Assembly (NCBI GenBank): GCA_001803565.1 | Contig: MHDQ01000109.1 | Location: 1 to 8,693, forward strand | DNA length: 8,693 bases | Direction of reading: 5' to 3' | Source: Nitrospinae bacterium RIFCSPLOWO2_12_FULL_45_22 | GTDB taxonomy: Bacteria > 2-12-FULL-45-22 | Shown: one piece after another, positions 7,595 to 8,693 of the stretch | How positions within the stretch are numbered: position 1 is the first letter of the stretch | Layout: each line of letters opens with the position of its first letter | Made by a program: the position numbers and the translations under genes | The notes under the pieces: model-generated | What the model saw: only the letters and a program-made list of their open reading frames with translations | Told to the model about the DNA's origin: nothing | Databases searched by the model: none

Positions 7595-7600
7595 CCTCCC
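7595..7600 (-). promoter_or_regulatory. Ribosome binding site deciding the MBL-fold gene start
   Basis: GGGAGG on the minus strand is 7 nt before the ATG at 7587. It lies within the codons that a TTG start at 7602 would use, which makes the ATG the better start. Confidence 0.7.
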
Positions 7601-7605
7601 AACCC

Positions 7606-8028
7606 TCATTTACGGAATACCGCCCTAGCTGCTCCATGCTCTTCTTGATATTCACACAATTCAATCATCATCCCAAAAGAATCTTTCGGATGGAATTGGG
7701 CTTCTTTGATACCGCCGAGATCAATCCTTCCGACTAACCGCAAGCCTTTTGCTTGTAACTCGGCGATGGCCTCATCCAGATTCGGTACTTTGAAAGATAT
7801 GGCATGGAGTCCCTCTCCGCGCTGATCGATAAACTTTGCTATGATTCCTTCAGGCGAGGTAGATTGGATTATTTCCAATCCCAAGGGATCCAAGACGGAT
7901 TTTAGATCAAATTTCTCTGCATGAATAACCGAACTAAATTTTGTTCCCAGGATATCAGAAAAAAATCTTATGGCTTTTTCTAAATCTTTAACGGCTATAT
8001 GGATATGGTCGATTTTTTCTACTTTCAT
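7606..8028 (-). CDS. VOC-fold protein resembling methylmalonyl-CoA epimerase
   Basis: This 140-residue protein is the usual length for methylmalonyl-CoA epimerase, which interconverts the R and S forms of methylmalonyl-CoA using a divalent metal. Two beta-alpha-beta-beta-beta repeats are evident. The first starts with IDHIHIAVKDLEKAI (6-20) and continues to GLEIIQSTSPEGIIAKFI (50-67). The second starts with GEGLHAISFKVPNLDEAIA (71-89) and ends QFHPKDSFGMMIELCEY (111-127). Likely metal ligands are H8 (H10 is next to it), H75 and E123. The HPKDxxGxxIEL ending is characteristic of the epimerase branch rather than of glyoxalase I. The ATG at 8028 has GGAGGG 8 nt upstream. It is the first gene of the inferred operon, 18 nt before the MBL-fold gene. 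Because its neighbours are dehydratase subunits, it may epimerise or bind a different 2-substituted acyl-CoA, which is inference. Confidence 0.83.
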   Translation of the reverse strand: MKVEKIDHIHIAVKDLEKAIRFFSDILGTKFSSVIHAEKFDLKSVLDPLGLEIIQSTSPEGIIAKFIDQRGEGLHAISFKVPNLDEAIAELQAKGLRLVGRIDLGGIKEAQFHPKDSFGMMIELCEYQEEHGAARAVFRK

Positions 8029-8084
8029 CCTTAATTCCCTCCCGTCATTACAGTTAAAAGAAATCCTGCAACAAAATAATACCT

Positions 8085-8103
8085 CTATAATAACTCTTTA
8101 TAG
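8085..8103. repeat. Small inverted repeat over the candidate operon promoter
   Basis: CTATAA (8085-8090) and TTATAG (8098-8103) are perfect 6-nt arms around a 7-nt loop, and they overlap the candidate -10 box. It is AT-rich, so chance is possible. A regulator-binding site is the alternative. Confidence 0.25.
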
Positions 8104-8116
8104 GGTTCGAAACCAA
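8087..8116 (-). promoter_or_regulatory. Candidate sigma-70-type promoter for the VOC-MBL-dehydratase operon
   Basis: On the minus strand, TTGGTT (8116-8111) is followed after 18 nt by TATTAT (8092-8087). The -10 box matches the consensus at five of six positions, but the -35 box is weak. Transcription would begin about 50 nt before the ATG at 8028. In AT-rich DNA such matches arise by chance, so this is only a suggestion. Confidence 0.3.
8104..8114. promoter_or_regulatory. Palindrome GGTT-CGA-AACC, possible operator
   Basis: A perfect 4+4 nt inverted repeat around CGA overlaps the candidate -35 box of the operon promoter. A repressor binding here would block the operon. No regulator gene is in the window, so the assignment is weak. 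Confidence 0.22.
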
Positions 8117-8190
8117 TATTTTTTATAGCTGAACATTTCTCAAAAATTACAAAACCAAATAGCATCAGCTTATTTACCGCTATTTATAGT

Positions 8191-8219
8191 TTGTAATTCT
8201 TTTCTCATTTACATATATA
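8191..8219 (+). promoter_or_regulatory. Candidate promoter for the nucleotidyltransferase gene
   Basis: TTGTAA (8191-8196) is followed after exactly 17 nt by TATATA (8214-8219). Each box matches its consensus at four of six positions. It would leave a leader of more than 110 nt before the ATG at 8340. The surrounding AT run makes a chance match likely. Confidence 0.25.
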
Positions 8220-8339
8220 TATATGCCAAAATGGCTGATGGTATAGTAAAATAGGTGTGAGATAGAAAGGCCGTATTTATTTTTAGATGCCACAAAAGAG
8301 AAAATAGCTTTTAGGGCTCTACTAACCCGAATTGGAATC

Positions 8340-8693
8340 ATGATCAGGAATTATGAGGCATTTATACAAGGTTGGAAAAGGCGATTAGAATGGGAGCAGA
8401 AGGGGCAGAAAAAATTGATCTCTTTCGCCCTAGAAAATGCCAAAAAAGCAGCTCAGATTCTCATTTCGGAATATGGGGCGAAAGAAGTATACCTCTTCGG
8501 CTCTTTAACTCACGAGGAAAATTTTTCATCTAGGTCTGATATAGACCTGGCTGTTACAGGATTAGAACCGTCTTTTTACTATGATGCTATAGGCCGTATT
8601 CTACAAGAAATAGAGTTTGATCTAAACTTGATACCCCTAGAAACCTGTAAGCCATCTTTTCGAGATAGAATCTTGCAGGAAGGCAGATTATTA
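8340..8693 (+). CDS. MNT-type nucleotidyltransferase-domain protein, 3' end off the window
   Basis: An open frame of 118 codons starts at the ATG at 8340 and runs out of the window without a stop. The nucleotidyltransferase signature is clear: YLFGS (51-55), then SDIDLAV (66-72) with the Asp pair D67 and D69, and a third catalytic Asp, D94, in IEFDLNLIPL. The ending RDRILQEGRLL matches the usual C-terminus of these small proteins, so only a few residues may be missing. The first 45 residues form a basic helical extension. Proteins of this type are commonly the MntA antitoxin paired with a HEPN ribonuclease toxin; in characterised pairs MntA attaches AMP to HEPN. A HEPN gene just beyond the right edge is therefore plausible but unseen. 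The ribosome binding site is poor (GGAA three bases before the ATG). The frame is open upstream to 8250 but offers no ATG, GTG or TTG start. Confidence 0.78.
   Translation, partial: MIRNYEAFIQGWKRRLEWEQKGQKKLISFALENAKKAAQILISEYGAKEVYLFGSLTHEENFSSRSDIDLAVTGLEPSFYYDAIGRILQEIEFDLNLIPLETCKPSFRDRILQEGRLL

Larger units (their letters stand above)
8029..8339. other. AT-rich divergent intergenic region
   Basis: This stretch of 311 bases separates the minus-strand operon from the plus-strand nucleotidyltransferase gene. It is markedly AT-rich compared with the genes on both sides and includes an alternating AT run near 8212-8224. I see no credible ORF or structured RNA in it. It must hold the promoters for both directions. 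The weak candidates are listed separately. Confidence 0.7.

Noticed and set aside
7588-7602. TTG start five codons upstream for the MBL-fold gene
   Set aside because: The strong GGGAGG site lies within those codons and is correctly spaced for the ATG at 7587, while the TTG has no properly spaced site.
7351-7737. Plus-strand 128-codon ORF
   Set aside because: It is antisense to the MBL-fold and VOC genes, both of which have clear family motifs and ribosome binding sites. It has no recognisable domain.
8097-8120. GGGTTCGAAACC resembling a tRNA T-arm
   Set aside because: No acceptor, D- or anticodon arm can be placed on either strand at the right distances, so it is not a tRNA. It may be a short palindrome or a chance match.
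8212-8224. Alternating AT run as a replication or attachment site
   Set aside because: It is a short dinucleotide run without flanking iterons, DnaA boxes or direct repeats, so it is most simply part of an AT-rich promoter region.
8287-8307. ATG at 8287 as an alternative start upstream of the nucleotidyltransferase gene
   Set aside because: It is out of frame with the nucleotidyltransferase and reaches a TAG after six codons.

Overview
The window reads as a bacterial chromosome segment of moderate GC content, probably from an anaerobe. The anaerobic inference rests on a paired 2-hydroxyacyl-CoA dehydratase / benzoyl-CoA reductase-type system, whose family is oxygen-sensitive and Fe-S dependent. 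The lineage cannot be fixed from sequence alone. An uncultured Desulfobacterota-, Chloroflexota- or Clostridia-like organism would fit. Almost everything lies on the minus strand; only the truncated gene at the right edge is on plus.

Reading in the direction of minus-strand transcription, from right to left, a four-gene cluster runs from about 8028 down to 4157. It contains a VOC-fold protein resembling methylmalonyl-CoA epimerase, a metallo-beta-lactamase-fold hydrolase with a changed metal motif, and two different subunits of the 2-hydroxyacyl-CoA dehydratase (HgdA/HgdB, BcrB/BcrC) family. Gaps are short (18, 39 and 68 nt) and each gene has a strong Shine-Dalgarno sequence, so I infer one operon handling an acyl-CoA substrate. 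The ATPase activator that this dehydratase family needs is not in the window. A small doubtful ORF (4160-3978) overlaps the end of the last dehydratase gene, and a GC-rich REP-like palindrome (3909-3960) follows.

A second minus-strand unit then begins. It holds a short DnaJ-like co-chaperone (J-domain plus one C-terminal substrate-binding domain, no zinc finger) and, 8 nt later, a very long AddB-type gene that starts with GTG at 3070 and runs off the left edge. This gene fills the whole of 1-3070. It has AddB-like helicase-fold motifs and a C-terminal RecB-family PD-(D/E)XK nuclease domain, but no Walker A motif at its N-terminus. An AddA helicase gene is expected beyond the left edge.

On the right, an AT-rich divergent intergenic region (8029-8339) separates the operon from a plus-strand MNT-type nucleotidyltransferase gene cut by the window end. 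This is the kind of protein usually paired with a HEPN partner in toxin-antitoxin modules. No rRNA, tRNA, CRISPR array, insertion sequence or phage gene was seen.
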